This document shows positions 1 to 8,763 of a DNA stretch of 52,367 bases, one piece after another (position 1 is the stretch's first letter; every line of letters starts with the position of its first letter). This stretch comes from Leptolyngbyaceae cyanobacterium HOT.MB2.61. GTDB taxonomy: Bacteria > Cyanobacteriota > Cyanobacteriia > Leptolyngbyales > Leptolyngbyaceae. Under the pieces are notes generated by a model. That model saw only the letters and a list, made by a program, of their open reading frames with translations. It made no database searches and was not told the DNA's origin. Made by a program: the position numbers and the translations under genes. Location: positions 1-52,367 of the forward strand of contig JAIMBL010000008.1 of NCBI GenBank assembly GCA_023511615.1, in the 5' to 3' direction.

Positions 1-3
1 CTC

Positions 4-123
4 CTGTATAGCTTTAGCCACCATGCTTAGGGCGGGGTGCAGGGGTTCCACCCCTGGCTGGGGGGGAAGTCCCCACACCCCCCTTAAACCCCGTGTCCTA
101 AGCAACTTGGCGACAGCTATAGT
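4..123. repeat. Family A miniature palindromic element, copy A1
   Basis: The segment runs from a TATAGCTTTAGCCA-type end to a GGCGACAGCTATAGT end, an imperfect terminal inverted repeat. Its interior holds the GC-rich core of this family: GGGGTTCCACCCC followed by a G-rich/CCCC hairpin. Related copies lie at 2362-2573, 22956-23180, 46298-46420 (diverged) and 52251 to the window end. It carries no reading frame and looks like a non-autonomous miniature element. Confidence 0.7.
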
Positions 124-198
124 GCCTAAATCGTAATGATTTTTGAGTCGTTAATGATGGCGGCTAGCGCCGCTCATCATTACCTTGTCAGGTCTACC
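124..198. repeat. Family D hairpin element, copy D1
   Basis: This 75-bp block is nearly identical to one at 39985-40060. Its centre, 152-182, folds as left arm TAATGATGGCGGC, loop TAGC, right arm GCCGCTCATCATTA. The second copy carries the compensating change of one C-G pair to T-A. It sits between the end of element A1 and the stop codon of the exporter gene. It could be a REP-like element or a relic transposon end. No flanking direct repeat is visible for this copy. Confidence 0.7.
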
Positions 199-205
199 TG
201 ATCTT

Positions 206-1933
206 CTACTCCTGAAATTGCTGGGCATAGAACCTGGCATACCGTCCCCCCTGGTCAAGCAGTTCGGCATGGGTTCCAGCTTCAACCAGCCGTCCCTGTT
301 CCAGTACCAGGATGCGATCGGCGCGGCGAACGGTGGCGAGACGATGGGCAATGATGAAGACTGTGCGGTTTTGCATCAGGCGTTCCAGAGCTTCCTGAAC
401 CAGGGCTTCTGACTCTGAGTCGAGGGCAGAGGTCGCTTCATCCAGGATCAGAATGCGGGGATTGAGCAGCACCGCACGGGCGATCGCCAGCCGTTGCCGT
501 TGCCCGCCCGACAGGTTCACCCCCCGTTCACCAACCCAGGTCTGATAGCCCTGAGGAAACTCATCAATGAACTGATGGGCATTGGCGATCATTGCCGCCT
601 TTTGAACGGCGTCCAGGTCAAACTCGGCCTGACCAAAAGCAATGTTTTGGGCGATCGTGCCCGAAAAGAGAATGGTTTCCTGGGGCACAATACCAATTTG
701 CCGCCTCAAACTGGGTAAAGTGACATCGCGGATATCAATGCCATCAATTAAAACCTGCCCTTCCTGAGGGTCATAGAAGCGGGGCAGCAAATTGGCCAGG
801 GTTGATTTCCCAGCCCCAGAAGAACCAACCAGAGCGATCGCTTCTCCAGGCATTGCCAGCAAACTGAGGTTCCGCAGGACAGGCTGATTGGGCTGATAGG
901 CAAAACTGACGTTGCGATATTCCACCTTCCCTGTAACAGGAGGCAACGCAAAGGCACCCGGTCGATCCAGCACCGTTGGCTGAATATCCAGCAATTCAAA
1001 GATGCGCTCAATCGATGCCTCTCCCTGCTTGAACTCGTTGTAATTGCTGGTCACCAGGGAAATCGGGTCAATCAGCATCAGTACGGCGGTCAGGTAACTG
1101 ACAAACTGTCCACCCGTCAGGTTTTGCTGGGAAACCTGCCAGCCCCCCAGCAACAATAGCAGCAGCAAACTGAGCGACTCCAGAAAACCAACAACCGGAA
1201 GCTGAATCGCTTTCAGTTGCTCAGTCCGATAGCGAGCCCGGCGGTTGCGCTCTGCCTCCCGACTAAAGCGATCAAGCATGTAATCTTCCGCTGCAAAGGC
1301 TTGTAACAGGCGCATGCCACTGAACACCTCTACCAGCATGGCGGACAGGTTGGATATGCGGCTCTGGCTGCGGAAAGAGAGTTTACGGAGTTGCTCTCCA
1401 AAAAAGGTGATGAGCAATGCCATTAACGGCGCAATGATCAGGGCAGCGAGGGTCAACTGCCAGTTGAGGTAAATCATGTAGGCCAACACCACAAGCAGTT
1501 GTAGCAAACTGGGTACAAACTGGTGAAAGACCTTGTTTACCACTTCCCCGATGCGATCGACGTCTTCCGTTAATCGGTAAGCCAGGTCACCGCTCTGGGT
1601 GGTCTCAAAGTAGCTGAGGCTGAGCCGCTGAAGATGGGCATAGACCTGTTTTCGTAGATCAAAGGCGATCGCCAGTGATGCTTTCGCGATCAGCGAATCC
1701 TGTCCATACTGGGCAATTTTTTGGATCAAGAAGACGACGGTGCTAATTCCCGCCAAACGGGCGATTGTCAGCACATCCCCTTTAGCAATTGATACGGCGA
1801 TCTCGCCTGCCAAACTTGCCAGGATGGGCCAGATCGCCATGAAAATCAACGTACATAGCAGTGCTTGAACAATAATCCGACCCTGGGGTCGAATGTATGC
1901 AATAAGCTGCCAGTAGCGATCGCGAAATTTCAA
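206..1933 (-). CDS. ABC exporter, fused permease-ATPase (MsbA/HepA-like)
   Basis: This 575-residue half-transporter pumps lipids, glycolipids or drugs out of the cytoplasm using ATP and should work as a homodimer in the inner membrane. The N-terminal 300 residues hold about six membrane segments (for example near 20-60, 130-175 and 245-270). The C-terminal ATPase has Walker A GSSGAGKST at 370-378, the signature LSGGQRQR near 474, Walker B ILILDEATSALD near 495 and a switch His in IIAHRL. Length and order match the MsbA/LmrA group. Cyanobacterial relatives include HepA, which exports heterocyst envelope polysaccharide, but nothing nearby supports that role. The gene stands alone and its 3' end abuts repeat D1. 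The family call is firm; the substrate is unknown. Confidence 0.9.
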   Translation of the reverse strand: MKFRDRYWQLIAYIRPQGRIIVQALLCTLIFMAIWPILASLAGEIAVSIAKGDVLTIARLAGISTVVFLIQKIAQYGQDSLIAKASLAIAFDLRKQVYAHLQRLSLSYFETTQSGDLAYRLTEDVDRIGEVVNKVFHQFVPSLLQLLVVLAYMIYLNWQLTLAALIIAPLMALLITFFGEQLRKLSFRSQSRISNLSAMLVEVFSGMRLLQAFAAEDYMLDRFSREAERNRRARYRTEQLKAIQLPVVGFLESLSLLLLLLLGGWQVSQQNLTGGQFVSYLTAVLMLIDPISLVTSNYNEFKQGEASIERIFELLDIQPTVLDRPGAFALPPVTGKVEYRNVSFAYQPNQPVLRNLSLLAMPGEAIALVGSSGAGKSTLANLLPRFYDPQEGQVLIDGIDIRDVTLPSLRRQIGIVPQETILFSGTIAQNIAFGQAEFDLDAVQKAAMIANAHQFIDEFPQGYQTWVGERGVNLSGGQRQRLAIARAVLLNPRILILDEATSALDSESEALVQEALERLMQNRTVFIIAHRLATVRRADRILVLEQGRLVEAGTHAELLDQGGRYARFYAQQFQE

Positions 1934-2361
1934 CGTTTGTTCAATTTACGTGCTTGGTCAAGGCGAACAGTGGATGGTGTAAATAGGGCAACCACAATCA
2001 CCCACACTATTGGTACCAAATACTTGCAACATCAGGAATAACTTTTCCTAAAAAAAGCTCAGCTGTACCACACCAAATGTCCAGAAAAAACACCAGCGCT
2101 CATAGCAGGAGACAAACATCTAGTATCCCTTGTTGCCCATGTCAACCACAATGGAAGCAGAGGTGTACCCAGTCGGCACAAAGCCAGGACAGTAAGTCTA
2201 TTTCCGTGTTTCTCATAAAAATCCTGGACTGTAGTAAAACCTGGACCGCAACTCAGGGACACTCTATGGAAAAATTCTGAATCTTCCCACCCAGACAGCA
2301 AGGGGCCTGTCTGTGGCCAATGACATAGCCAACATCATCCCCTACAACTGTACCGAACTAT
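1934..2361. other. Gene-free stretch, possible decayed coding DNA
   Basis: No convincing gene is seen between the exporter and the repeats that start near 2362. Two opposing short frames (2059-2301 minus, 2077-2280 plus) overlap completely and have no ribosome binding site. The minus-strand reading looks like scrambled protein sequence across two frames, as a decayed transposase might, but I could not assign it to a family. Confidence 0.3.
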
Positions 2362-2573
2362 TTGTAGTTATCACCAAATTGCTCAGGACATGGGCTTTAA
2401 GGAGCATGGGGTCTTTCCCCCAAGGGGTTCCACCCCTGCACCCCCGCCGGAGCCTAGTGTTCCGCCAGGAAAATTTTGACGAGTCGCAGACCCTCAAAAT
2501 TTAACTCCCATCAACTTCCTGGGTATTCGCTAACCGTTAAATTCAATTTGATAGAGTACTAGTGGCTATAGCG
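2362..2573. repeat. Family A element A2, interrupted by a family B element
   Basis: The left end (TTGTAGTTATCACCAAATTGCT) and right end (AGTGGCTATAGCG) match the two ends of family A, and the GGGGTTCCACCCC core is present. The element is split at the sequence CCTA/GTGGC by the 103-bp family B element at 2457-2559. Removing B with one TA restores continuous family A sequence. Confidence 0.7.
2457..2559. repeat. Family B 103-bp miniature element, copy B1
   Basis: This element begins GTGTTCCGCCAGG and ends GATAGAGTAC, and is flanked by TA on both sides (2455-2456 and 2560-2561). It is the same length as copies at 22962-23064 and 48539-48641. The ends form an imperfect inverted repeat (GTGTTCCGTCA against GTACTCTGTCA). 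A TA target duplication is typical of IS630/Tc1-mariner elements, so it is probably a miniature element mobilised by such a transposase. It is inserted in element A2. Confidence 0.8.
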
Positions 2574-2678
2574 ATATTGCTACGGCTCAAATCGTAGCAG
2601 GGTAGGCATCCTTCACCCATTGCAAGAAGTTTTCAGATAGTGATGGGTTTTTCCGATGGGTAGGAAATGCCAGCTAAT

Positions 2679-2798
2679 TTAAGTAGCTGGGTGCAATTAA
2701 ATTAAAGATAATTTTGGGGGTGGAGGGGGTGAAACCCCTTGCCTGGGGGCAACGACCCCATTCCCCTTTCTTCCAATTAATGATGTCTACCTACTTTA
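2679..2798. repeat. Family C miniature element, copy C1
   Basis: Reading in reverse, the element begins TAAAGTAGGTAGACAT and ends TGCACCCAGCTACTTAA. Similar elements lie at 37112-37229, 40817-40946 and 48532-48738. The short terminal repeat is TTAAGTAG. The interior has a G-rich/C-rich double hairpin like that of family A. Its right end supplies the TAA stop codon of the dedA gene (2796-2798). Confidence 0.75.
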
Positions 2799-3416
2799 GA
2801 GATGCCGTTTTCTAGCCCGGAGTTTTCTCTTGCGCTTAAAGACCCAGATCCCCAGCCAGACAACGAGTCCAATCAACACAAATTTAGAGACGGGACCCAG
2901 ATACTCCTCTACCAGGTAGTAATTGCTGCCCAGAAAGTAACCCAGGGCAGTAAGGAAGACAATCCAGAGCGTCGTCCCCAGGGTTGAGTAAACCAGAAAG
3001 GGAGCGATGGGCATTTCACTAATTCCTGCGGGTAGGGAAATCAAAGTACGGACTCCTGGTACCAGGCGACAAAGAAACACGGCCCTGCTTCCGTGTTTCT
3101 GAAACCAGTAGTTGGCTTTATCAATATCCCGACCTGAAAGGGCCAGCCACTTGCCGTAGCGATTAGCCCAATGCCTCAACCGAACTTCACCCAAAATTTT
3201 GCCCGCATAATACCAGGGCAAGGCTCCCAGGATGGTGCCGACCACTCCTGCCAGCACTGCCATTTCAAAACCCATTTTCCCCTGGGCCGCCGTGAACCCT
3301 GCCAGAGGCATGATCAGTTCCGAGGGAATGGGGGGAAAGAGGTTCTCTAGAAACATCAATAGTCCAATTCCCACGTAGCCCATGGAATTCATCGTATTCG
3401 TAATCCATTCAACCAT
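2796..3416 (-). CDS. DedA family membrane protein
   Basis: This 206-residue protein belongs to the DedA/SNARE-associated (VTT) family, implicated in flipping undecaprenyl phosphate or phospholipids across the inner membrane and in envelope homeostasis. The family motifs are visible: Glu24 followed by FPPIPSE at 27-33, GALPWYYAGK near 64, and FLCRLVPGVRTLISLPAG in the second half. There are four to five hydrophobic segments and a very basic C-terminus (KRKRKLRARKRHL). The ATG at 3416 follows GGAGACACCC-type sequence. The stop codon is formed at the edge of repeat C1, so the last few basic residues may be an altered tail. It stands alone. The family assignment is secure; the lipid handled here is unknown. 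Confidence 0.88.
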   Translation of the reverse strand: MVEWITNTMNSMGYVGIGLLMFLENLFPPIPSELIMPLAGFTAAQGKMGFEMAVLAGVVGTILGALPWYYAGKILGEVRLRHWANRYGKWLALSGRDIDKANYWFQKHGSRAVFLCRLVPGVRTLISLPAGISEMPIAPFLVYSTLGTTLWIVFLTALGYFLGSNYYLVEEYLGPVSKFVLIGLVVWLGIWVFKRKRKLRARKRHL

Positions 3417-3654
3417 CTGGGTGTCTCCTAACAGGGGCGATCGCGACAGCAGGTCTTTACGGAAGATTAATTAAGTTTTGTCAAAGAACATTTTGGCAAA
3501 CCAGGGCCCTTTTTCCAATTGAGTGAAATGGAGTAAACGAAATCTTTATTTCAGGTTTGTGGCTCTCTGCCAACCTTAGCCATGGGAGAGTTTGACGTGG
3601 CAGAATCTTAAGTACCATTAAGTTTTGATAGAGTTTTCACCGAGTCCACTTCCC

Positions 3655-6417
3655 ATGACTGCACCCCACCTGAACCTGCCGAGCCAGTATGACCCTACCA
3701 CTACCGAAGCCAAGTGGCAGAAGTCCTGGGAAGCCAATCAGGTGTTCAAAGCAAACCCTAACCACCCAGGTGAACCCTACTGTATTGTGATTCCCCCGCC
3801 CAATGTAACGGGGAGTTTGCACATGGGGCACGCCTTTGAGCACTCTTTGATTGATGTTTTGATCCGCTATCACCGGATGATCGGGCGCAACACTCTCTGG
3901 TTGCCCGGAACTGACCACGCCAGTATCGCAGTCAGCACCATTCTGGATCGGGAACTTCAGGCCCAGGGAAAAACGCGCCAGGATGTTGGACGGGAAGCCT
4001 ATCTGAAACGGGCCTGGCAGTGGAAGGAGGAGTCGGGCGGCACCATCGTCGGTCAGTTGCGCCGATTGGGGCTTTCTGTAGATTGGAGTCGGGAGCGCTT
4101 CACTATGGATGAGGGACTCTCGAATGCAGTGGTGGAAGCCTTTAATCAGTTGTATGAGGAGGGTTTGATTTACCGGGGAAACTACCTGGTGAACTGGTGC
4201 CCTGCCAGTCAGTCGGCGGTTTCTGATCTGGAGGTTGAAAATCAGGAGGTAAATGGTCACCTCTGGCACTTCCGCTATCCGCTAACGGACGGTTCGGGTT
4301 ATGTGGAAGTGGCAACCACCCGCCCAGAAACGATGCTGGGTGACACTGCCGTAGCAGTAAACCCCGATGACGATCGCTACCGACATCTCATCGGCAAAAC
4401 TGTGACTCTGCCCATTATGAATCGACCGATCCCAATTATTGCCGACGAGTTGGTTGATGCCAGCTTTGGAACGGGTTGTGTTAAGGTCACTCCAGCCCAC
4501 GACCCGAATGATTTTGAGATGGGCAAACGGCACAATCTGCCCTTCATCAATATCATGAACAAGGACGGTTCTCTCAACGAGAATGCAGGTCCCTTCCAGG
4601 GGCAAGACCGATTTGTGGCCCGTAAGAATGTGGTAGCAAAGCTGAAGGAAGAAGGCTTTTTAGTCAAAGTAGAGGATTACAAACACACTGTTCCCTATAG
4701 CGATCGCGGCAAAGTTCCGGTTGAACCCCTCCTCTCAACCCAATGGTTCGTGAAAGTTGATCCCCTCGCTACGCGAGCACTCCACTTTCTTGACCAGGAA
4801 AATTCTCCCATCTTTGTTCCCGAACGCTGGATGAAGGTCTATCGGGACTGGCTCGTCAGCCTGCGAGACTGGTGCATTTCACGCCAACTCTGGTGGGGGC
4901 ACCAGATCCCGGCCTGGTATGCCATCAGCAAAACGGGTGGCGAAATTACCGACTCGACTCCCTTTGTTGTGGCCCGGAATGAAGCCGAAGCACGGGAGAA
5001 GGCGATCGCCCAATTTGGTGCCGATGTGCAGCTAGAGCAAGATCCAGATGTATTGGATACCTGGTTTTCCTCTGGGTTGTGGCCCTTCTCCACGCTGGGC
5101 TGGCCTGACCAGACCGTCGATCTGGAACGCTACTACCCCACCACCACCCTGGTAACCGGCTTTGACATCATCTTCTTCTGGGTTGCCCGCATGACCATGA
5201 TGGCTGGTCACTTTACTGGACAGATGCCCTTCAAGACGGTTTACATCCACGGACTGGTGCGGGATGAAAACAATAAGAAGATGTCCAAATCCGCCAACAA
5301 CGGCATTGACCCACTGTTGTTGATTAACAAGTACGGCACCGACGCCCTGCGCTACACCCTGGTGAAGGAAGTTGCTGGGGCGGGACAGGACATCCGGCTC
5401 GAATATAATCGCAAGACAGATGAATCTGCTTCCGTCGAAGCTTCCCGCAATTTCACCAACAAGCTGTGGAATGCCTCTCGGTTTGTCTTAATGAATTTAG
5501 GAGAGGATTACGAGTTCGCAACCCTAAGTTCTGAGTGGGAGCAAACTCTACAAAACCCAAAACTCACAACCCAAAATACGTTACAACTGGCAGACCGTTG
5601 GATCCTGTCGCGGTTTCACCAGGTGACCCAACAAACCCGTGACTACATTGATAAATTTGGCCTGGGTGAAGCGGCGAAAGGCCTATACGAATTTATCTGG
5701 GGCGACTTTTGTGACTGGTATATTGAACTGGCCAAATCCCGTCTCCAAGGAGAAGACCCGGACTCCCGGCGTACGGTTCAACAGATTCTGGTGTACGTCC
5801 TGGAAGGAACCCTCAAACTGCTCCATCCCTTTATGCCCCACATTACCGAAGAGATCTGGCACACTCTGACCCAGGCTAACGATGATGAATACCTGGCGCT
5901 GCAAGCCTACCCGGAACCCGATCGCACCCTCATCGATCCCGAACTGGAACAGCAGTTTGAGCTACTGATCAACACCATCCGTACCATCCGTAATCTGCGA
6001 GCAGAGGCCGAAGTGAAACCTGGAGTCAAGGTGGAAATCATACTTCAGAGCGAGAGCGATCGCGAACGCCAGATTTTGACCCAGGGGCAGACCTATATTC
6101 AAAATCTGGCAAAAGTTGCAACGTTAACCATTACCCCCACTCCCCCCGCAGAAACTAGCAAAATGTTCGCAGGGGTGGTTGGCACTGTCCAGGTCCTCAT
6201 GCCCTTAGCTGGAGTGGTGGACATTGATGCCCTCCGCACCAAGCTTGAGAAAGATTTGAAGAAGATTGAGGCCGAGATTCAATCCCTCAATGGCCGCTTA
6301 AACAACCCGAACTTTGTTAACAAAGCGCCGACCGACGTTGTTGAGGGAGCACGCGCATCCCTGGCAGAATTGGAAAAGCAGGCAGAAATCCTGCGCACCC
6401 GACTTAACAAACTCTAG
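3655..6417 (+). CDS. valS: Valyl-tRNA synthetase
   Basis: ValRS charges tRNA-Val with valine in the cytoplasm and hydrolyses mischarged Thr-tRNA-Val. The 920-residue protein is a standard class I enzyme. It has HMGH (the HIGH motif) at residues 56-59, an editing domain containing [22 protein letters not shown] at 542-546, an anticodon-binding domain, and the C-terminal coiled coil typical of ValRS (last 65 residues, [19 protein letters not shown]). I chose the ATG at 3655. An in-frame TTG at 3625 would add ten residues with no conserved character. The gene is monocistronic in appearance. No T-box or other leader was recognised in the 240-bp upstream spacer. Confidence 0.97.
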   Translation: MTAPHLNLPSQYDPTTTEAKWQKSWEANQVFKANPNHPGEPYCIVIPPPNVTGSLHMGHAFEHSLIDVLIRYHRMIGRNTLWLPGTDHASIAVSTILDRELQAQGKTRQDVGREAYLKRAWQWKEESGGTIVGQLRRLGLSVDWSRERFTMDEGLSNAVVEAFNQLYEEGLIYRGNYLVNWCPASQSAVSDLEVENQEVNGHLWHFRYPLTDGSGYVEVATTRPETMLGDTAVAVNPDDDRYRHLIGKTVTLPIMNRPIPIIADELVDASFGTGCVKVTPAHDPNDFEMGKRHNLPFINIMNKDGSLNENAGPFQGQDRFVARKNVVAKLKEEGFLVKVEDYKHTVPYSDRGKVPVEPLLSTQWFVKVDPLATRALHFLDQENSPIFVPERWMKVYRDWLVSLRDWCISRQLWWGHQIPAWYAISKTGGEITDSTPFVVARNEAEAREKAIAQFGADVQLEQDPDVLDTWFSSGLWPFSTLGWPDQTVDLERYYPTTTLVTGFDIIFFWVARMTMMAGHFTGQMPFKTVYIHGLVRDENNKKMSKSANNGIDPLLLINKYGTDALRYTLVKEVAGAGQDIRLEYNRKTDESASVEASRNFTNKLWNASRFVLMNLGEDYEFATLSSEWEQTLQNPKLTTQNTLQLADRWILSRFHQVTQQTRDYIDKFGLGEAAKGLYEFIWGDFCDWYIELAKSRLQGEDPDSRRTVQQILVYVLEGTLKLLHPFMPHITEEIWHTLTQANDDEYLALQAYPEPDRTLIDPELEQQFELLINTIRTIRNLRAEAEVKPGVKVEIILQSESDRERQILTQGQTYIQNLAKVATLTITPTPPAETSKMFAGVVGTVQVLMPLAGVVDIDALRTKLEKDLKKIEAEIQSLNGRLNNPNFVNKAPTDVVEGARASLAELEKQAEILRTRLNKL

Positions 6418-6667
6418 TCAGGCCTCAAGAACTCCGATAAGCAGTGCCAGTTGTCCAGGTTGAACGGAACCGAATGGAGGGGAAGAATTATCGTTCTTCT
6501 AAGGAATCCAATCCGCCCTCCGGTAAGTTTGATGATAACCTTCGCTTATCCTTCAGACAGGAACAATACTTCAAAGATTTTTCTAGAAGCGAAAGAGTTT
6601 TTTCTACTCTTTACCCGGGCAGGCTAGGAAGCGATTGGTTGGGTAGGGGTAGAATAAGAACATTATT

Positions 6668-6775
6668 ATGGCTGGTGAAGTTATTGGCAAGTCCGTAAAG
6701 CTCCCCTTGAAGATAGAACAAGAGGGCTATTATGGTTATTTTTACAATGACCAGTTGGTTAGAGAGATAGGGTGA
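6668..6775 (+). CDS. Candidate 35-residue small protein, coupled to the next gene
   Basis: A short frame beginning MAGEVIGKSVKLPLK and ending QLVREIG stops with TGA at 6773-6775. That stop overlaps the ATG of the downstream gene as TGATG, a classic translational-coupling arrangement. The peptide is soluble and mixed charge, with an aromatic GYYGYFY stretch. The Shine-Dalgarno sequence is weak (a purine-rich GTAGGGGTAGAATAAG lies somewhat far upstream). I do not recognise the family. The overlap geometry and sensible composition make it a plausible real gene. Confidence 0.5.
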   Translation: MAGEVIGKSVKLPLKIEQEGYYGYFYNDQLVREIG

Positions 6776-7239
6776 TGCTGTATCTGGCACAGGTACAAAA
6801 AAAAGGATTCCTGGGCAAGGCAGGGCTACTTCTGCTTGCCCGTCAGAAGTCTGAAAATGCCTGGGCTGTTATGACAGAGGGAGAAATTGTTCTTTCTACA
6901 GAAGCTGGCAATTTCAATGAAGGAGTGCTGGTTCTGATAGATCTTTCAAATACCCGCCAGGTTCTTTCTATCAAAGACGCCAAGGATTGGATTCTGGACA
7001 TTATTCAGAAATTTCTAGTTACAGGAATTACGCCTGCCTTTTTGCAGCAGGAAACTGAACGCGCAGAACAATGGCGGCAGTCGTTAACCTTACAAAGTCA
7101 GGAACTTGATCGCCGCGCCCTGGAACTCGAAGCTCGCCGAGAGCAAGTGCAGGAACTAGAGGAAAAGCTCAAGCGCGAAAAAAAAACTTTGGAAACAATG
7201 GCCGCTCAGATTAAAACTAAGCCTAATCCATCGAACTAG
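6775..7239 (+). CDS. Conserved cyanobacterial protein with C-terminal coiled coil
   Basis: This 154-residue protein has a compact N-terminal alpha/beta-looking half (residues 1-85, beginning MLYLAQVQKKGFLGKAG). The second half is a long charged helix (about 90-145, with ELDRRALELEARREQVQELEEKL) that should form a coiled coil. No signal peptide or membrane span is present. I prefer the ATG at 6775 to a GTG one codon upstream because GAGAGATAGGG lies just before it and it overlaps the stop of the preceding small ORF. I have no functional assignment. The coiled coil suggests a scaffold or binding partner. Confidence 0.75.
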   Translation: MLYLAQVQKKGFLGKAGLLLLARQKSENAWAVMTEGEIVLSTEAGNFNEGVLVLIDLSNTRQVLSIKDAKDWILDIIQKFLVTGITPAFLQQETERAEQWRQSLTLQSQELDRRALELEARREQVQELEEKLKREKKTLETMAAQIKTKPNPSN

Positions 7240-7298
7240 TAGAGCCTGGCGTAGTCAAATCTGCCCTTTTCCATCAGGATGGTGGATTACGAGTTTGC

Positions 7299-8621
7299 CT
7301 ATGCCCGTACTGCCTGCCCGTGACGCAAAATCACCCGACCTGATAATTCGTGCCTCAGCCAGGGTGTGTTACTTGAGAGAGATTTAAGTGTATGCGGTTC
7401 TACTATCCAGGGCTGATTGGGATTGAACAAAATCAGTTCTGCAGCAGCGTCAGGCACGATCGCGCTCGGTTTCTGCTGCAAACAGCGGGCTGGGTTGGTG
7501 CTGAGGCAACGCCACAGTTCCAGTGCAGACCATTGACCCGTTTCGACCAGTGCCTGCCAGAGTAACGGCAGAGCCAGCTCCAGCCCAATTGCACCGGGAG
7601 GCGCTTCGGCAAAGGCAACCGTTTTTTCTTCGTAAGTGTAAGGGGTGTGGTCAATGGCGATCACATCCAGTACCCCCTCCTTTAACCCTTTTAAGAGAGC
7701 CATCTGGTCTTCCAGATTTCCCAACGGAGGGTTTAACCGCAGATTAGGATCATAGCTGCCAACAGCTTCACTATTAAGTAACAGGTGCATCCAGGAAGTG
7801 CTGGCAGTCACGGGTACCCCACGAGCCTTTGCCGCTCGAACCAGTTCCACTCCGCGGGCTGTGGAAATTCGCATCAGGTGAACGGGAGTACCAATGGTTT
7901 CAACACATTCCAGTAGGGCAGAGAGGGAAGCGGTTTCGGCGATCGCAGGCACCCCTGGCAACCCAAACTGCATCGATTCTCGCCCCTCTCGCATCACACC
8001 ATTGCCCGCCAACCCAACATCCCATGCCCAGAGGGCGATTGGTTTGCCAATGGGTTTTAAGTACTCCAGCAAACGGCGCACCATTGCCAGCTGGCTCAAC
8101 GGTTTTCCATCCGCAAAACCAGCAATCTCGGCCATTGCCAGTTCTGCCAGTTCGCTCATTTGCTGCCCCTGAGTGTCAATTGTAAGGGCAGCCCAACAGT
8201 GGAGATGGGGGTAGTAGAGAACTGAGGGGCAACTTCCTACATCTCTCCTGGCTTGCCATTCCCTCCAGTTCCTGGCCTTTTCTCTCAACCACGCCACAGT
8301 CGCTGGATTATCGATGGCAGGGACAGTATCAGGCAGAATGACAACCTGGGTAAAACCGCCTGCCGCTGCCGCTTGCATCAAGGACTCCAGAGTTTCTCGC
8401 TCTTCAAAACCAGGTTCTCCCGAATGGCTATAGAGGTCAACTAACCCAGGACCCAGGATGAGCCCCTGGCAGTTGTGAATGATGGTTTCACTGGGCAGCT
8501 CAGTGATGTTATCACTCACCTCCCGAATGATGCCGCCTTCAATTAAAACGTCTGCAACTCGATCCGTCCCCGCAACTGGATCGATAACCCGCACCTGTTT
8601 TAAGAGTTCAACAGCATCCAT
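7299..8621 (-). CDS. Dihydroorotase-like protein, probably non-catalytic
   Basis: The 440-residue protein has the amidohydrolase fold and overall sequence of class I dihydroorotase (PyrC), the third step of pyrimidine synthesis. The key ligands are largely gone. The usual HxH after the GLVD motif reads Y64-S65-H66 (DLYSHSGEPG). The conserved His of HxED is Trp (ALWAWDV). The His of HVST is Arg (LMRISTARG). Only the Asp of IDHTPY (D324) remains. By analogy with pseudo-dihydroorotases in other bacteria, it may be a structural partner of aspartate transcarbamoylase, or it may act on something else. The start is ATG 8621. Upstream in-frame translation to 8801 is Pro/Ser/Leu-rich spacer sequence and was discarded. 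Confidence 0.85.
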   Translation of the reverse strand: MDAVELLKQVRVIDPVAGTDRVADVLIEGGIIREVSDNITELPSETIIHNCQGLILGPGLVDLYSHSGEPGFEERETLESLMQAAAAGGFTQVVILPDTVPAIDNPATVAWLREKARNWREWQARRDVGSCPSVLYYPHLHCWAALTIDTQGQQMSELAELAMAEIAGFADGKPLSQLAMVRRLLEYLKPIGKPIALWAWDVGLAGNGVMREGRESMQFGLPGVPAIAETASLSALLECVETIGTPVHLMRISTARGVELVRAAKARGVPVTASTSWMHLLLNSEAVGSYDPNLRLNPPLGNLEDQMALLKGLKEGVLDVIAIDHTPYTYEEKTVAFAEAPPGAIGLELALPLLWQALVETGQWSALELWRCLSTNPARCLQQKPSAIVPDAAAELILFNPNQPWIVEPHTLKSLSSNTPWLRHELSGRVILRHGQAVRA

Positions 8622-8763
8622 GTTTTGAGGAGAAGGGAAAGAGCCAGGAGCCAGAGTAAGTAAGGGGAAAGATAGTGTGGGTGGAAGGAGCAGGAGAGCA
8701 GGGGACAGGGGTAAAGAGATGGAAAGGTGAAGGGTAAAGGGGGGCAACTTAAAACTTAAAACT

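Noticed and set aside
206-1933. Assignment of the exporter as HepA
   Set aside because: The motifs are common to all MsbA-type exporters and no heterocyst envelope genes are nearby.
3637-4269. Long minus-strand frame opposite valS
   Set aside because: It lies entirely within the conserved valS coding region and its sequence has no protein-like features or ribosome binding site.
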